NCBI RefSeq assembly: GCF_018802765.1
Contig: NZ_CP069163.1
Span: 1,054,001-1,118,000 of the forward strand
Origin: Paludibacterium sp. B53371
GTDB taxonomy: Bacteria > Pseudomonadota > Gammaproteobacteria > Burkholderiales > Chromobacteriaceae
Direction of reading: 5' to 3'
Length of the DNA: 64,000 nucleotides
The notes beneath the pieces are model-generated. The model was given only the letters and a program-made list of their open reading frames with translations, made no database searches and had not been told where the DNA came from. The position numbers were made by a program, and so were the translations under genes. Positions 17,794 through 26,325 of the stretch are shown piece by piece. How positions within the stretch are numbered: the first letter of the stretch is position 1; each line of letters opens with the position of its first letter.

Positions 17794-18860
17794 GCGGAGA
17801 CGGTTTGGCGACGACCGCGCCACCAGGACATCAGGCTGATCAGCAGCAGGATCAGGCCGCTGCCCATGACGGCAGAGAGCAGGTAGCCGAAGACCGGGTT
17901 GGCCAGAAAGCGCGGGGCATAGTCGGGGATCGGTGCCTCCCAGACCCCGGCCAGACGCAGCATGCCACTGGGCGCGGCCGCAGGTGGTGCTGTCTGGATC
18001 GACGCCTGGGTCATTTCTGCGCGTACTTGCGGGTTGCTGAAATCTTCCGGCGCCCATTCCCCCCAGGCCGTGCCTGCGGCCAGCAGCCCCAGCGGACTGA
18101 GGATCATGCACAGCGACAGACCGATCCACAACCCTCGCACCGGACGCCAGCCGGTGGCGGCGCGAGACAGGTCGGGACGGCTGCCGGCGCTGGTTTCCAG
18201 CAGGCGGGGATTGGCCTTCTGCAGGTAGGCGACGATGCCGGCGCTGATGGCTCCCTCGGCCAGTCCGGCAAAGCCGAGATGGCCGATCAGCATCGCCGGA
18301 ACGGCAACCGACAGCGGGTAGGGAGCGTACAGCGGCGTGCCGGCGGCATCATGAAACAACAGAGGCTGCAGCCCGAATTCGATGGCGGCGAGCAAGGCGG
18401 ACAGATTCATGGCGACATAACCGGCCACGGCCGCGGCCCAGATGCGGCGTGTTGCGGTCAGGGCGGCCCCGGCCGACAGCAGGCGATAGAGGGCATAAGC
18501 GGCCATCGGGCCGACAATGGCCATGTTCAGACAATTGGCACCGAAGGCGGTGATACCGCCATCACCAAAGAAAACAGCCTGAATGAACAGGGCGATCGAC
18601 ACGGCCAGAATGGCTGCCCAGGGGCCAAGCACGATGGCGGCAATGGTCATGCCCACGGCGTGTCCGGTGGTACCGCCCGGCAAGGGCAGGTTGAACATCA
18701 TCACCACAAAGCTGAACGCGGCCACGACGGACAGCAGGGGGACCAGACGGGTGTGCAGCACCGCATGAACCCGACGCATGGCCAGCCACCAGAAGGGCAG
18801 GGCCAGCGCGGTGGTGGCGAGGCAGGTGGCAGGGCTCAGGTAGCCGTCAGGGATGTGCAT
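17790..18860 (-). CDS. cbiM: CbiM/NikMN, metal-binding component with fused PDGLE-type C-terminal domain
   Basis: Substrate-binding membrane subunit for Ni2+ or Co2+. The mature-type N-terminus MHIPDGYLSP supplies the metal-binding His2, and starting at 18860 (GGAG eight bases before) leaves it at the extreme N-terminus as required. GGTTGHAVGM and FGANCLNMA are the conserved loops. 356 aa, about 120 longer than plain CbiM: a second region from about 230 has two more membrane helices with WAPEDF between them, the CbiN/NikN-like fusion. A linked nikR favours nickel. Confidence 0.9.
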   Translation of the reverse strand: MHIPDGYLSPATCLATTALALPFWWLAMRRVHAVLHTRLVPLLSVVAAFSFVVMMFNLPLPGGTTGHAVGMTIAAIVLGPWAAILAVSIALFIQAVFFGDGGITAFGANCLNMAIVGPMAAYALYRLLSAGAALTATRRIWAAAVAGYVAMNLSALLAAIEFGLQPLLFHDAAGTPLYAPYPLSVAVPAMLIGHLGFAGLAEGAISAGIVAYLQKANPRLLETSAGSRPDLSRAATGWRPVRGLWIGLSLCMILSPLGLLAAGTAWGEWAPEDFSNPQVRAEMTQASIQTAPPAAAPSGMLRLAGVWEAPIPDYAPRFLANPVFGYLLSAVMGSGLILLLISLMSWWRGRRQTVSA

Positions 18861-18904
18861 GGCAAGACTCCGGGGCATTCAAACGCCGGTCATCTTGCCT
18901 GATT

Positions 18905-18930
18905 TCATATTTATTTTCAAAACTTCATAC
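18905..18930. promoter_or_regulatory. A/T-rich promoter region of cbiMQO with repeated TTCATAY half-sites
   Basis: TTCATAT (18904-18910) and TTCATAC (18924-18930) lie 20 bp apart in direct orientation, about 45-70 nt before the cbiM start. TCATAC is the known E. coli NikR half-site, but the inverted partner GTATGA at the expected spacing is absent. Offered only as a candidate NikR-controlled promoter. Confidence 0.25.
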
Positions 18931-18958
18931 CGCCGGGTTTGTTCTCGATCAAGCCCGG

Positions 18959-20473
18959 CTATTCCTGGCCGAAAAAGCGTCGCAGGCTGGCCATCATGGC
19001 GCCTGCCTCGCGGGGCGGTGTCTGAAGGTGCAGGTTTTCCAGCAGGCGCTGCTGTTCTTTCAGCCGGGTCTGCAAGACTTCGGACAGCGCACTGACCAGC
19101 TCGTCGCGCTCAAGGAAAATACTGTGGAAAGTCTCGCGTCCTACCCGGTAGCACTCCACGGCGCCGATGGCACGCACCGAGTAGGCGCTTGGTTCGCCGG
19201 TCAACAATCCCATCTCACCAAAGAAGCTGCCGCTGCTCAGTTTGCCCAGCAGGACCGGATCATGCTCGGCCTGACTCACCAGCATGTCGGCCTCGCCGGC
19301 CACCAGGATGAACAGCCAGTCGGAAATCTCGCCCTGTTCCAGCATGGTGTCGCCTGCCACGAAGGGGGTGAACTTGAGTTCGTCGGCCAGTTCGCAAAGC
19401 TCGTCTTCCGTCAGCATCTGGAACAGACTCAGTCGGCGCAGATGGGTCAGCCGTTCCTGTTGATGGCGTTTGTGGCGGACATCGACGGCATATTTTTCCT
19501 TGGTCATCAGCACATTGAAGATCGGTGGTGACATACGACGGTCATTGCGGCGCAGGGCGGCATCGATCTGGGTGCGGATCGCCGAGTCGGTCGGGTCGTC
19601 CATCTGCAGGTCGGTCAGCCAGTAGCGCACCGCATAGCGGGCAATGCCGTTTTCCACTTTCATCAGCACACAGTTGGGCGGCGGCGTTCTGGCGACATGA
19701 GGAATGCGCGTCTCCTGCAAGGATTTCTCGATCAGACTGATGATCTGGGTTGGCAGGGTCTCCAGCGAGAGATCGAACCAGACCCAGCGACGCCATTGCA
19801 CGGGCTGGTGATAGCGCTTGCCCAGCACCATAAAGCGATTTTTCAGCAGCAGACTGTTGGGAATCACCACCGTTTCCCAGTTGCGTGTCTCGATGCTGGT
19901 GGCGCGCCAGTTGATTTCCGAGACCTTGCCCGTCACGCCTTCGTGCTCGATCCAGTCGCCGACATGGATGGAATCATCCAGCTGGATGGCGATGCCTGCC
20001 AGCAGATTGCCCAGGGTGTCTTGCAGGGCAAAGGCGATGATGGCGGTGAGTACCGCCGAGGTGGTGATGATTTCACCCAGGGCCATCCCGGCGACATGCA
20101 GGCGGATGGCGCACCAGATCAGATAGCAAAATGAGACGGTGATATCGGCAATGATCAGCGGCGGGTGCAATCGCAGCACGGGTAGCAGCAGTTTGAAAGC
20201 GATGCCGCCCCAGACTCGAATGATCAGCAGGCCTGCTGCCAGGTCGATCAGGCTTGCCTGGATGGCCGGCGGGATGCTGTTGCCCAGCCAGGCGGTCTGG
20301 TTGCGCACGGTCAAGGCGGCCAGTGCCAGCAACACCATCAGCACCAGGGAAGTGCGGATATGCTGGCGACTGCTGGCCGAACGCACATAGGTCATGGCCA
20401 TCATGACCAGCGTCAGCAGTAACCAGGCCTGGTGTTGCTGTATCCAGGACAGAGAGTCTGGCAAGGGCATCAT
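18959..20473 (-). CDS. MscS-type mechanosensitive channel fused to a cyclic-nucleotide-binding domain
   Basis: Inner-membrane channel of 504 aa. Four or five membrane helices lie in residues 1-165; the pore-lining helix and MscS beta domain follow (AFALQDTLGNLLAGIAIQLDDSIHVGDWIEHEGVTGKV, about 150-190). From about 345 a cyclic-nucleotide-binding domain is clear: FTPFVAGDTMLEQGEISDWLFILVAGEADM, then the phosphate-binding-cassette-like FFGEMGLLTGEPSAYSVRA. This suggests a channel gated or tuned by cAMP or a related nucleotide. Two tandem ATGs at the start. Monocistronic. Confidence 0.9.
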   Translation of the reverse strand: MMPLPDSLSWIQQHQAWLLLTLVMMAMTYVRSASSRQHIRTSLVLMVLLALAALTVRNQTAWLGNSIPPAIQASLIDLAAGLLIIRVWGGIAFKLLLPVLRLHPPLIIADITVSFCYLIWCAIRLHVAGMALGEIITTSAVLTAIIAFALQDTLGNLLAGIAIQLDDSIHVGDWIEHEGVTGKVSEINWRATSIETRNWETVVIPNSLLLKNRFMVLGKRYHQPVQWRRWVWFDLSLETLPTQIISLIEKSLQETRIPHVARTPPPNCVLMKVENGIARYAVRYWLTDLQMDDPTDSAIRTQIDAALRRNDRRMSPPIFNVLMTKEKYAVDVRHKRHQQERLTHLRRLSLFQMLTEDELCELADELKFTPFVAGDTMLEQGEISDWLFILVAGEADMLVSQAEHDPVLLGKLSSGSFFGEMGLLTGEPSAYSVRAIGAVECYRVGRETFHSIFLERDELVSALSEVLQTRLKEQQRLLENLHLQTPPREAGAMMASLRRFFGQE

Positions 20474-20580
20474 GCGTATCCCCTTACTTGATCAATACTT
20501 CATCATAGATAAAAACGGTTTATACCGTTATGGCATCGGAGAGGCGGGGCTGCCGCCGGCCGACTGTCCGATTTGTCATG

Positions 20581-20604
20581 TTTGTTAATACATTTGCTAA
20601 CAAA
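20581..20604. repeat. Short inverted repeat in the spacer before the sulfotransferase gene
   Basis: Perfect 7-bp arms TTTGTTA (20581-20587) and TAACAAA (20598-20604), ten bases apart, in the A/T-rich 245-nt spacer between the divergent channel and sulfotransferase genes. Could be a regulator site or a weak hairpin. Confidence 0.4.
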
Positions 20605-20718
20605 GTAGCAAAGTCATTCATATTGGGCGCCAGCGCAGGCAATTATCCTTGCGTGATCAAATACTAATAATGATTGGCCATTGTGCATTGTGATCATTCT
20701 TCGGAGACACGTCTTGCC

Positions 20719-23163
20719 ATGAGTAGTGACAGCGAATGGTGGGATGCCATCGTCGTGGCACACCGGCAGGGAGATTTGCCCCGGGCGCAACACTTGCTGG
20801 ACCAGGGGGGGCGCGATGGACGGCACCATCCGCTGGCCTTGCCTTTGGCGCGTTGCCTGGCGGCGCAAACGCGTTGTGATAATGACCTGTTGTTGCTGCT
20901 GCGTGGCGGCCAGGCCGTGCTGGCCTTGCCGCATGCCCTGGCCCAGACCCGTCGCACGCCACAGGATGCCGCGGTCTGGAAACTGGCGGCGCTGGTGCAG
21001 CGTGCCTGCGGCCTGTTGCTGCAGGCTCAGGACAGCTTGCAGCAGGCACTGCAGCTGGCTGCGCAGGATGCCGAACTCCATTTCAATCTGGCCAATCTGC
21101 TGCGCGAACGGGGCGAGCACGCGGGGGCCGAACAGGCCTTCCGCCAGGCGCTAGCCCTTGATGGCGGGCATGTTCCCTGTCTGAACAATCTGGCCTTGCT
21201 GCTGGATGATCTCGGGCGAGGGGACGAGGCAGAGCATTGTCTGCGTCTGGCTTTGCAGCGCCAGCCGGCCTGGCCGGCGCTGCACAATAATCTTGGCGAA
21301 CACCTGGCAAGGCACGGCAAGTTCCAGGCGGCGTTGCGCTGCCATCTGCAGGCGATCAGCCTGCAGCCCGACCTGGCCTGGTCGCATGAGTGTGCGGCAC
21401 GTGTCTGCCGGCAAACCGGCCAGTCGGACCAGGCGCTGCAGTTTGCCCGGCAGGCTTGCCGGCTGGCCCCGCAGGCGCCCGACCCGGCGCTGCTGCTGGT
21501 CGAACTGCTTTGCGACGGCGGCAAGCTGGCTGAAGCCCTGTCGCATTGCGAGTCGGCCCTGCAGCATCACCCGGCACATGCCGATCTGCTGGCGCGTCAG
21601 GGCGACATTCTGTTGCGCCAGTCGCTCCCGGACGAGGCCGAACGGGCCTGGCGCCAGGCCCTGGCGCAATGCCCCGAACATCCACAGGCCTGCCACGGCA
21701 TCGGCAGAGTGCTGGCCGCGCGTGGAGAGTCGGCCGCCGCGCTGGCCTGGATGGCACTGGCCCTGCAGCACGGCCCTGCGAGCCCCGGGCTCTATCGTGA
21801 TCTGGGCAATCTCTGCTTTGTGCTCGGGCGTTTGCAGGATGCCGAACATTATTTGCGCCAGGGGATGCAACTGGCCCCCCGGCATGCCGACCTGCCGGCC
21901 AGCCTGGGCTATGTCCTGCGCGAGCAGGCGGAATATGCGGCGGCGGCCACCAGTTTTCGCCATGCCCTGCAGCTGGATCCCGGCCATGTCGAGGCCTGCT
22001 GCAATCTGGCCTGCCTGCTGCTGGATACCGGCCAGGAGGATGAAGGTCGAGGGTGGATGGACCGGGCATTGCGCATGGCGCCGGCCCATCCGGGGGTGCT
22101 GATCAATGCTTTGCAATATCTGCCTTATCGCGCCGATGATGTGCGCTTTGCCGCGCTGGACGAGGTGTATCTGCAGCGTGAAAGCCTGCCGCTGCCTTTG
22201 CGCATGGGCCTGAGCTTTGCCATGGGACGGGTGCTGGCGCAGCGCGGGGACGATGCCGCGGCCTTTGCTGCCTTTGCCGAGGGGAATGCGTTACGACGCC
22301 GTCTGCAGCCCTGGGATGAGGCCGAAGCGGAGGCGCGGGTGGCGCGGATTCTCTCCCTGACGCCGGCAGAGACCTTGCAGGCCTATGCCCGGCTGGCCCG
22401 TGCGCTGCCTGCGGCGTCCGGCGATGAGCGAGTGCCGATCTTCATCGTCGGCATGCCACGCTCCGGAACCTCGTTGATAGAACAGATTCTGGTCAGCCAG
22501 GGTGAGGTGTTTGGTGCGGGGGAGCAGAGTCTGCTGGCGCCGCTGGCCGAGCAGGCGCTGACCATTCTGGCCAGTCAGCCGGTCAGTGCCGAGAGCCTCG
22601 CCGCCTTGCGCGCGCTGGGGCGGCAATACCTGGACCAACTCTGGCAACTGGCGCCCGACGCGCGTTACATCAGCGACAAGATGCCGGGCAATGTCTATTG
22701 GCTGGGCCTGATGCAACTGATGCTGCCCCAGGCGCGCTTCATCCATGCGGTGCGCGATTTGCGCGATGTCTGTCTGTCTTGCTATTGCATTCCCTTTCAT
22801 ACGGGTCACGGGTACAGCGACGATCTGCTCTCGCTGGGGCACGAAGCCTTGCGCTACCGCCGTGTTGTGCGCCACTGGCAGCAGCTGTTGCCACCCGGTT
22901 GTGTTCATGAAGTGGTCTATGAATCACTGGTGGCGGATCTGTCCGGGACGGTGAGCGCCTTGCTGCAATACCTTGGTCTGGCGTGGAACGATCAGTGCCT
23001 GGCCTTTCATCGCACGGTGCATACGGTTCGCACGGCGAGTACCGCGCAGGTTCGTCAGCCGCTGTATGCGGCTTCGGTCGGACGCTGGCAGCGCTACCGG
23101 CGGGAACTGGCCCCCTTGCTGGCGCTGTTGGCGCAGGGCGATACCCGGGAGGCAACCCCATGA
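20719..23163 (+). CDS. TPR-repeat sulfotransferase
   Basis: Predicted enzyme that moves a sulfuryl group from PAPS to an unknown acceptor. 814 aa. Residues about 1-500 are tandem tetratricopeptide helices (for example LHFNLANLLRERGEHAGAEQAFRQALALD and VPCLNNLALLLDDLGRGDEAEHCLRLAL). From about 570 a sulfotransferase domain starts with the PAPS 5'-phosphosulfate loop IFIVGMPRSGTSLIEQIL; RDLRDVCLSCY is the likely 3'-phosphate-binding segment. No signal peptide. The ATG at 20719 is chosen (GGAGA upstream); an ATG at 20674 is possible. Its stop overlaps cysC (ATGA). Confidence 0.88.
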   Translation: MSSDSEWWDAIVVAHRQGDLPRAQHLLDQGGRDGRHHPLALPLARCLAAQTRCDNDLLLLLRGGQAVLALPHALAQTRRTPQDAAVWKLAALVQRACGLLLQAQDSLQQALQLAAQDAELHFNLANLLRERGEHAGAEQAFRQALALDGGHVPCLNNLALLLDDLGRGDEAEHCLRLALQRQPAWPALHNNLGEHLARHGKFQAALRCHLQAISLQPDLAWSHECAARVCRQTGQSDQALQFARQACRLAPQAPDPALLLVELLCDGGKLAEALSHCESALQHHPAHADLLARQGDILLRQSLPDEAERAWRQALAQCPEHPQACHGIGRVLAARGESAAALAWMALALQHGPASPGLYRDLGNLCFVLGRLQDAEHYLRQGMQLAPRHADLPASLGYVLREQAEYAAAATSFRHALQLDPGHVEACCNLACLLLDTGQEDEGRGWMDRALRMAPAHPGVLINALQYLPYRADDVRFAALDEVYLQRESLPLPLRMGLSFAMGRVLAQRGDDAAAFAAFAEGNALRRRLQPWDEAEAEARVARILSLTPAETLQAYARLARALPAASGDERVPIFIVGMPRSGTSLIEQILVSQGEVFGAGEQSLLAPLAEQALTILASQPVSAESLAALRALGRQYLDQLWQLAPDARYISDKMPGNVYWLGLMQLMLPQARFIHAVRDLRDVCLSCYCIPFHTGHGYSDDLLSLGHEALRYRRVVRHWQQLLPPGCVHEVVYESLVADLSGTVSALLQYLGLAWNDQCLAFHRTVHTVRTASTAQVRQPLYAASVGRWQRYRRELAPLLALLAQGDTREATP

Positions 23164-23690
23164 AGCCGCCTGTTTTGACGCTGTGGCTCACCGGCTTGAG
23201 CGCTGCCGGCAAAACCACGCTGGCGCAGGCCCTGTACCGGCAGTGGCAGGAGGCGGGTATCCGCTGTCAGATACTGGACGGCGATGAGGTACGGCGCGAT
23301 CTGTGCGCGGATCTGGGCTTTTCCCGTGAGGACCGGCGCGAGAATATCCGCCGTGTGGCCTTGCGTTGCCGTGAGCTGAATCAACAGGGTATCTGTGTGG
23401 TCGTGGCACTGATCTCCCCCTATCGCGCTGACCGACAGATGGCGCGCGAGCTGATCGGTGCGCCGGGCTTTGTCGAAATCTATCTGGCCACCGAGCTGGT
23501 CGTCTGTGAGGCGCGTGACCCGAAAGGGTTGTATCGCAAAGCGCGTGCCGGCGACATTCCGGCCTTTACCGGGGTCAGTGATCCCTATGAGCCACCGCTC
23601 ACTCCAGATCTGCAGCTGGATACCGCCTGCCTCAGTGTCGAGACCTGCTGCCTTCAGGTGCAGTCTCTGCTGGCGCTGCGCCACGCCTGA
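23160..23690 (+). CDS. cysC: Adenylylsulfate (APS) kinase
   Basis: Makes PAPS from APS and ATP. 176 aa. P-loop GLSAAGKTT near residues 11-19, then LDGDEVRRDLCADLGFSREDRRENIRRVA and VALISPYRADRQMAR, the conserved APS-binding segments, and DPKGLYRKARAGDIPAFTGVSDPYEPP. It is a stand-alone CysC, not fused to ATP sulfurylase, which is absent here. The 4-nt overlap with the sulfotransferase gene implies coupled synthesis of the donor-making and donor-using enzymes. Confidence 0.94.
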   Translation: MKPPVLTLWLTGLSAAGKTTLAQALYRQWQEAGIRCQILDGDEVRRDLCADLGFSREDRRENIRRVALRCRELNQQGICVVVALISPYRADRQMARELIGAPGFVEIYLATELVVCEARDPKGLYRKARAGDIPAFTGVSDPYEPPLTPDLQLDTACLSVETCCLQVQSLLALRHA

Positions 23691-23799
23691 GTACCCGCCG
23701 GGCGCGAGAAATTTGATCTGCTGCCTTTGGTTGCCGTGCGGCTTGTGCTATGCCTGATGAAAACCATGATGACAACCAGGCGGCAATGGGCGGGGGCAT

Positions 23800-24396
23800 A
23801 TGACAACTGATGCACAGGCTTCGACCGAACTCAAGCGGGTGGCCGCGCTGAGACAGGGCATCCGCACGGTGGCGGCCTATGCCTTCAAGATCAATCTGCT
23901 CGGCCTGAATGCCTTGTTGCTGGCCAAACGCTACGGGGCCAATGCGCGGGGCTTCGGGGTCATTTCCAGCGAGCTGCGCGATTTCAGCAAGGTGTTGCAT
24001 GGCGAGATGGCTACGCTGGGAGAGTCCGGTGGTCATTTGATTGATCTGGAGTCGCAGCGTCTGAAAATGGCGCGCCAGGTGGCGCTGATCTCTCAAACCT
24101 GTGCGGCTCTGGCGCACTGCGGCCTGGAGGGGGCGCTGGCGCAGAAGCGCCAGATCGGCGAGCAGGTCGGGAAACGGGTCGAGCAGGAGCATGAGCAGAT
24201 GCGCGAAAACATGGCCCGGGCCTATCAGGCCTGCCTTTATGGTTCGGTGCTGGCGCGTTCGGCCCAGATTGAGGCCGCTTATGCCGGCGCTCATGGCAAT
24301 GCCCTTACCCTGGCTTCTCAGGAGTTCACCCACTACATCGACGATATTCTGGACAGCCTGGAGAGCCTGAAAAAGGCCATTGGAGAGCGGGGATGA
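23800..24396 (+). CDS. Soluble chemoreceptor-like signalling hairpin protein
   Basis: 198-aa helical protein with no signal peptide or membrane segment. Residues about 29-63 (INLLGLNALLLAKRYGANARGFGVISSELRDFS) match the tip of methyl-accepting chemotaxis proteins, usually INLLALNAAIEAARAGE-x-GRGFAVVA-x-EVR. The acidic E-A-A-R-A-G-E part is replaced by L-L-A-K-R-Y-G-A, so binding to CheA/CheW may be altered. No HAMP or sensor domain. The stop overlaps the start of the ODP-like gene (ATGA), suggesting the sensor is a separate chain. Function is inferred from this motif and the neighbour. Confidence 0.72.
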   Translation: MTTDAQASTELKRVAALRQGIRTVAAYAFKINLLGLNALLLAKRYGANARGFGVISSELRDFSKVLHGEMATLGESGGHLIDLESQRLKMARQVALISQTCAALAHCGLEGALAQKRQIGEQVGKRVEQEHEQMRENMARAYQACLYGSVLARSAQIEAAYAGAHGNALTLASQEFTHYIDDILDSLESLKKAIGERG

Positions 24397-25127
24397 AAAA
24401 AAGCACCAAGATCGCCGAAGTCGGCAATGTCTGCTGGTATGCCTTGTCGCGCGATCCGGACAAGCCTGATTGCCTGATTGATACCAATGAATACGTGGTG
24501 GCCACGCCCGGCGAAGCCTTGCTGACGGATCCGGGCGGCATGGAGATCTTTCCGGCGGTCTTTCGTGCGGTGAGCGAGGTGATTGATCCGGGCACCATCC
24601 GGCAGATCTTTGCCTCGCATCAGGATCCTGACGTGATTTCCTCTCTGGCCCTGTGGCTGGCCTTCAATCCGGAGATCCGCTGTCATGTCAGCGGCTTGTG
24701 GAAGAGTTTCATCCCGCATTTCGGTGGCACGGACAGCCACATTGCAGGCATCCCCGATGACGGGGGTGAGCTGCAGGTCGGTCAGCACACCCTGAATGCC
24801 ATTCCAGCGCATTACCTGCATTCCTCCGGCAATTTTCATCTCTACGATGCCAATGCCCGCCTGCTGTTTTCCGGTGATATTGGCGCGGCCTTGCTGCCCA
24901 ATCCCGGTGAAGATCTGTTTGTACGCGATTTTGACCGTCACATCCGCTTTGCCGAGGGGTTCCACAAGCGCTGGCTGGGATCCAATACCGCCAAACGTGT
25001 CTGGTGCGAGCGCGTGTCTGGCTTGCAGATCGATTTGCTCTGCCCGCAGCACGGCTCGATTTATCAGGGGGCGGATGTCATGCGCTTCATCAACTGGCTG
25101 GATGAGCTGAAAGTGGGGATCTGCTAG
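24393..25127 (+). CDS. ODP-like di-iron metallo-beta-lactamase-fold oxygen sensor protein
   Basis: 244-aa metallo-beta-lactamase-fold protein resembling the di-iron core of flavodiiron proteins but without the flavodoxin domain. Likely metal ligands: His76, Asp78 and Asp80 in SHQDPD, His143 in LHSSGNF, Asp162 in FSGDIG and His220 in CPQHG. The motif is H-x-D-x-D with no following His, unlike H-x-E-x-D-H of NO/O2 reductases. Oxygen-binding di-iron proteins paired with chemoreceptors are known from Treponema denticola. The ATGA overlap with the receptor-like gene supports the same pairing here. It is convergent with the HupK-like gene. Confidence 0.78.
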   Translation: MKKSTKIAEVGNVCWYALSRDPDKPDCLIDTNEYVVATPGEALLTDPGGMEIFPAVFRAVSEVIDPGTIRQIFASHQDPDVISSLALWLAFNPEIRCHVSGLWKSFIPHFGGTDSHIAGIPDDGGELQVGQHTLNAIPAHYLHSSGNFHLYDANARLLFSGDIGAALLPNPGEDLFVRDFDRHIRFAEGFHKRWLGSNTAKRVWCERVSGLQIDLLCPQHGSIYQGADVMRFINWLDELKVGIC

Positions 25128-25137
25128 GGCGCTTTAT

Positions 25138-26148
25138 TCAGCCGATATGAAAGCGCTGACTGTTCTGGCAGCGCATCTCGTAGGCCACACAAGGGTCGAT
25201 CAGCGCGACCTGGCGGCGCCATTCCGCTTCGCTGGCCTGGCGACGGGCATTGAGGGTGTTGGCGATCAGTCCCTGCGGGTGGGTGTGCCAGGCGGTTGGT
25301 GGCTGAATGCGGTACTGGGCCACCCGGCCGGCGTCGTCCAGCACGACATGATGCAACAACAGGCCGCGGGCGGTATCCACCAGCGCCACGGCGCCGCCAT
25401 GACAGGGAGCCCAGTCGACCGCCAGCCTGGCGCCATCCAGCCAGCGGGCCAGCTGGATCAGGCGGGCCAGCAAGCGGGCCCGGGTCAATTGTCCGGCATG
25501 CATCAGCGGTGCCAGCAGTTCGGCCTCGCGAGCCAGTGCGCCGACTTCGCAAGGCATGCCTTGCCACTCGGGGCTGCCGCTGTCGAACCAGGCCAGCGGC
25601 AGGGTGCTGAGCATGCGGGCATTGAGAATCGGCAGCAGCAGGCAACCCGCATCGGCTTCTTTCAGGCTGTTCAGCCAGCGCGCAACGGGGACCCGCGCCG
25701 AGGCCATCCATTGCTGCCAGCCATTCAGCCCCAGACCCAGCCAGGTCGCGGGCGCCATGCCGTATACCTGTTCCTCGGCCAGGGCCGCCATGGCAGGCAG
25801 GTTCTGTGCCAGACGCCATTGCTCCAGCAGCGCCGGGTCGGCCGGTGCGCCCTCGAAGGCCAGCGACCAGTCCAGCAAGACCTTGCGCAGGGTATCGCGT
25901 ACCGCCTCCAGCGTCAGGGTGTCGAGCTCTTCCGGATCTGCCTCGCGCAAGTGACCGGCCGCGGCTGACAGCGCCAGTCGTGCGGCCAGGCCATGGGCCT
26001 GACTGCACAGGGAGAACAGAGAGGGGATCAGGGGGTAGATGCGGGCGGGGGGCAGCCCGATGAATAACTGTTCTGCCGCCATGCGTTGCCATTGCACACG
26101 AAAACCCTGTGTGGCGGTCAATTCGATGGTGATCACGTCCGGTTTCAT
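25138..26148 (-). CDS. HupK/HoxV-like NiFe-hydrogenase assembly protein (large-subunit paralogue)
   Basis: 336-aa protein resembling a shortened NiFe-hydrogenase large subunit. The first metal motif C-x2-C-x3-H is reduced to LC48SQAH52GLAA. The C-terminal motif DPC-x2-C is DPC320VAYEMRC327, so only part of the cysteine set remains. This pattern fits the HupK/HoxV scaffold group that helps build the active site, not an active enzyme. No hydrogenase structural or hyp genes are in the window; the nickel importer and NikR are about 8 kb away. Start chosen at the first ATG. Confidence 0.66.
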   Translation of the reverse strand: MKPDVITIELTATQGFRVQWQRMAAEQLFIGLPPARIYPLIPSLFSLCSQAHGLAARLALSAAAGHLREADPEELDTLTLEAVRDTLRKVLLDWSLAFEGAPADPALLEQWRLAQNLPAMAALAEEQVYGMAPATWLGLGLNGWQQWMASARVPVARWLNSLKEADAGCLLLPILNARMLSTLPLAWFDSGSPEWQGMPCEVGALAREAELLAPLMHAGQLTRARLLARLIQLARWLDGARLAVDWAPCHGGAVALVDTARGLLLHHVVLDDAGRVAQYRIQPPTAWHTHPQGLIANTLNARRQASEAEWRRQVALIDPCVAYEMRCQNSQRFHIG

Positions 26149-26325
26149 GCAGCATCCTCTGATCGGGCAAACAGATTTGCTGCTGGTCTGCCTGTCAGCA
26201 GGGACCCAGCGCGTCGCTTCTAGACAATGACATTAAATCAATGGCTTGAATTATATCGACTCGCTGGCGTCGCTGCAGAACCGATCCGTCCAGTATTGCG
26301 CTGGATCAGAAAAAATGCCGTCGCA

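Noticed and set aside
18905-18930. A classical palindromic NikR box before cbiM
   Set aside because: The inverted GTATGA partner is missing; only direct TTCATAY repeats are seen. Kept as a low-confidence regulatory region.
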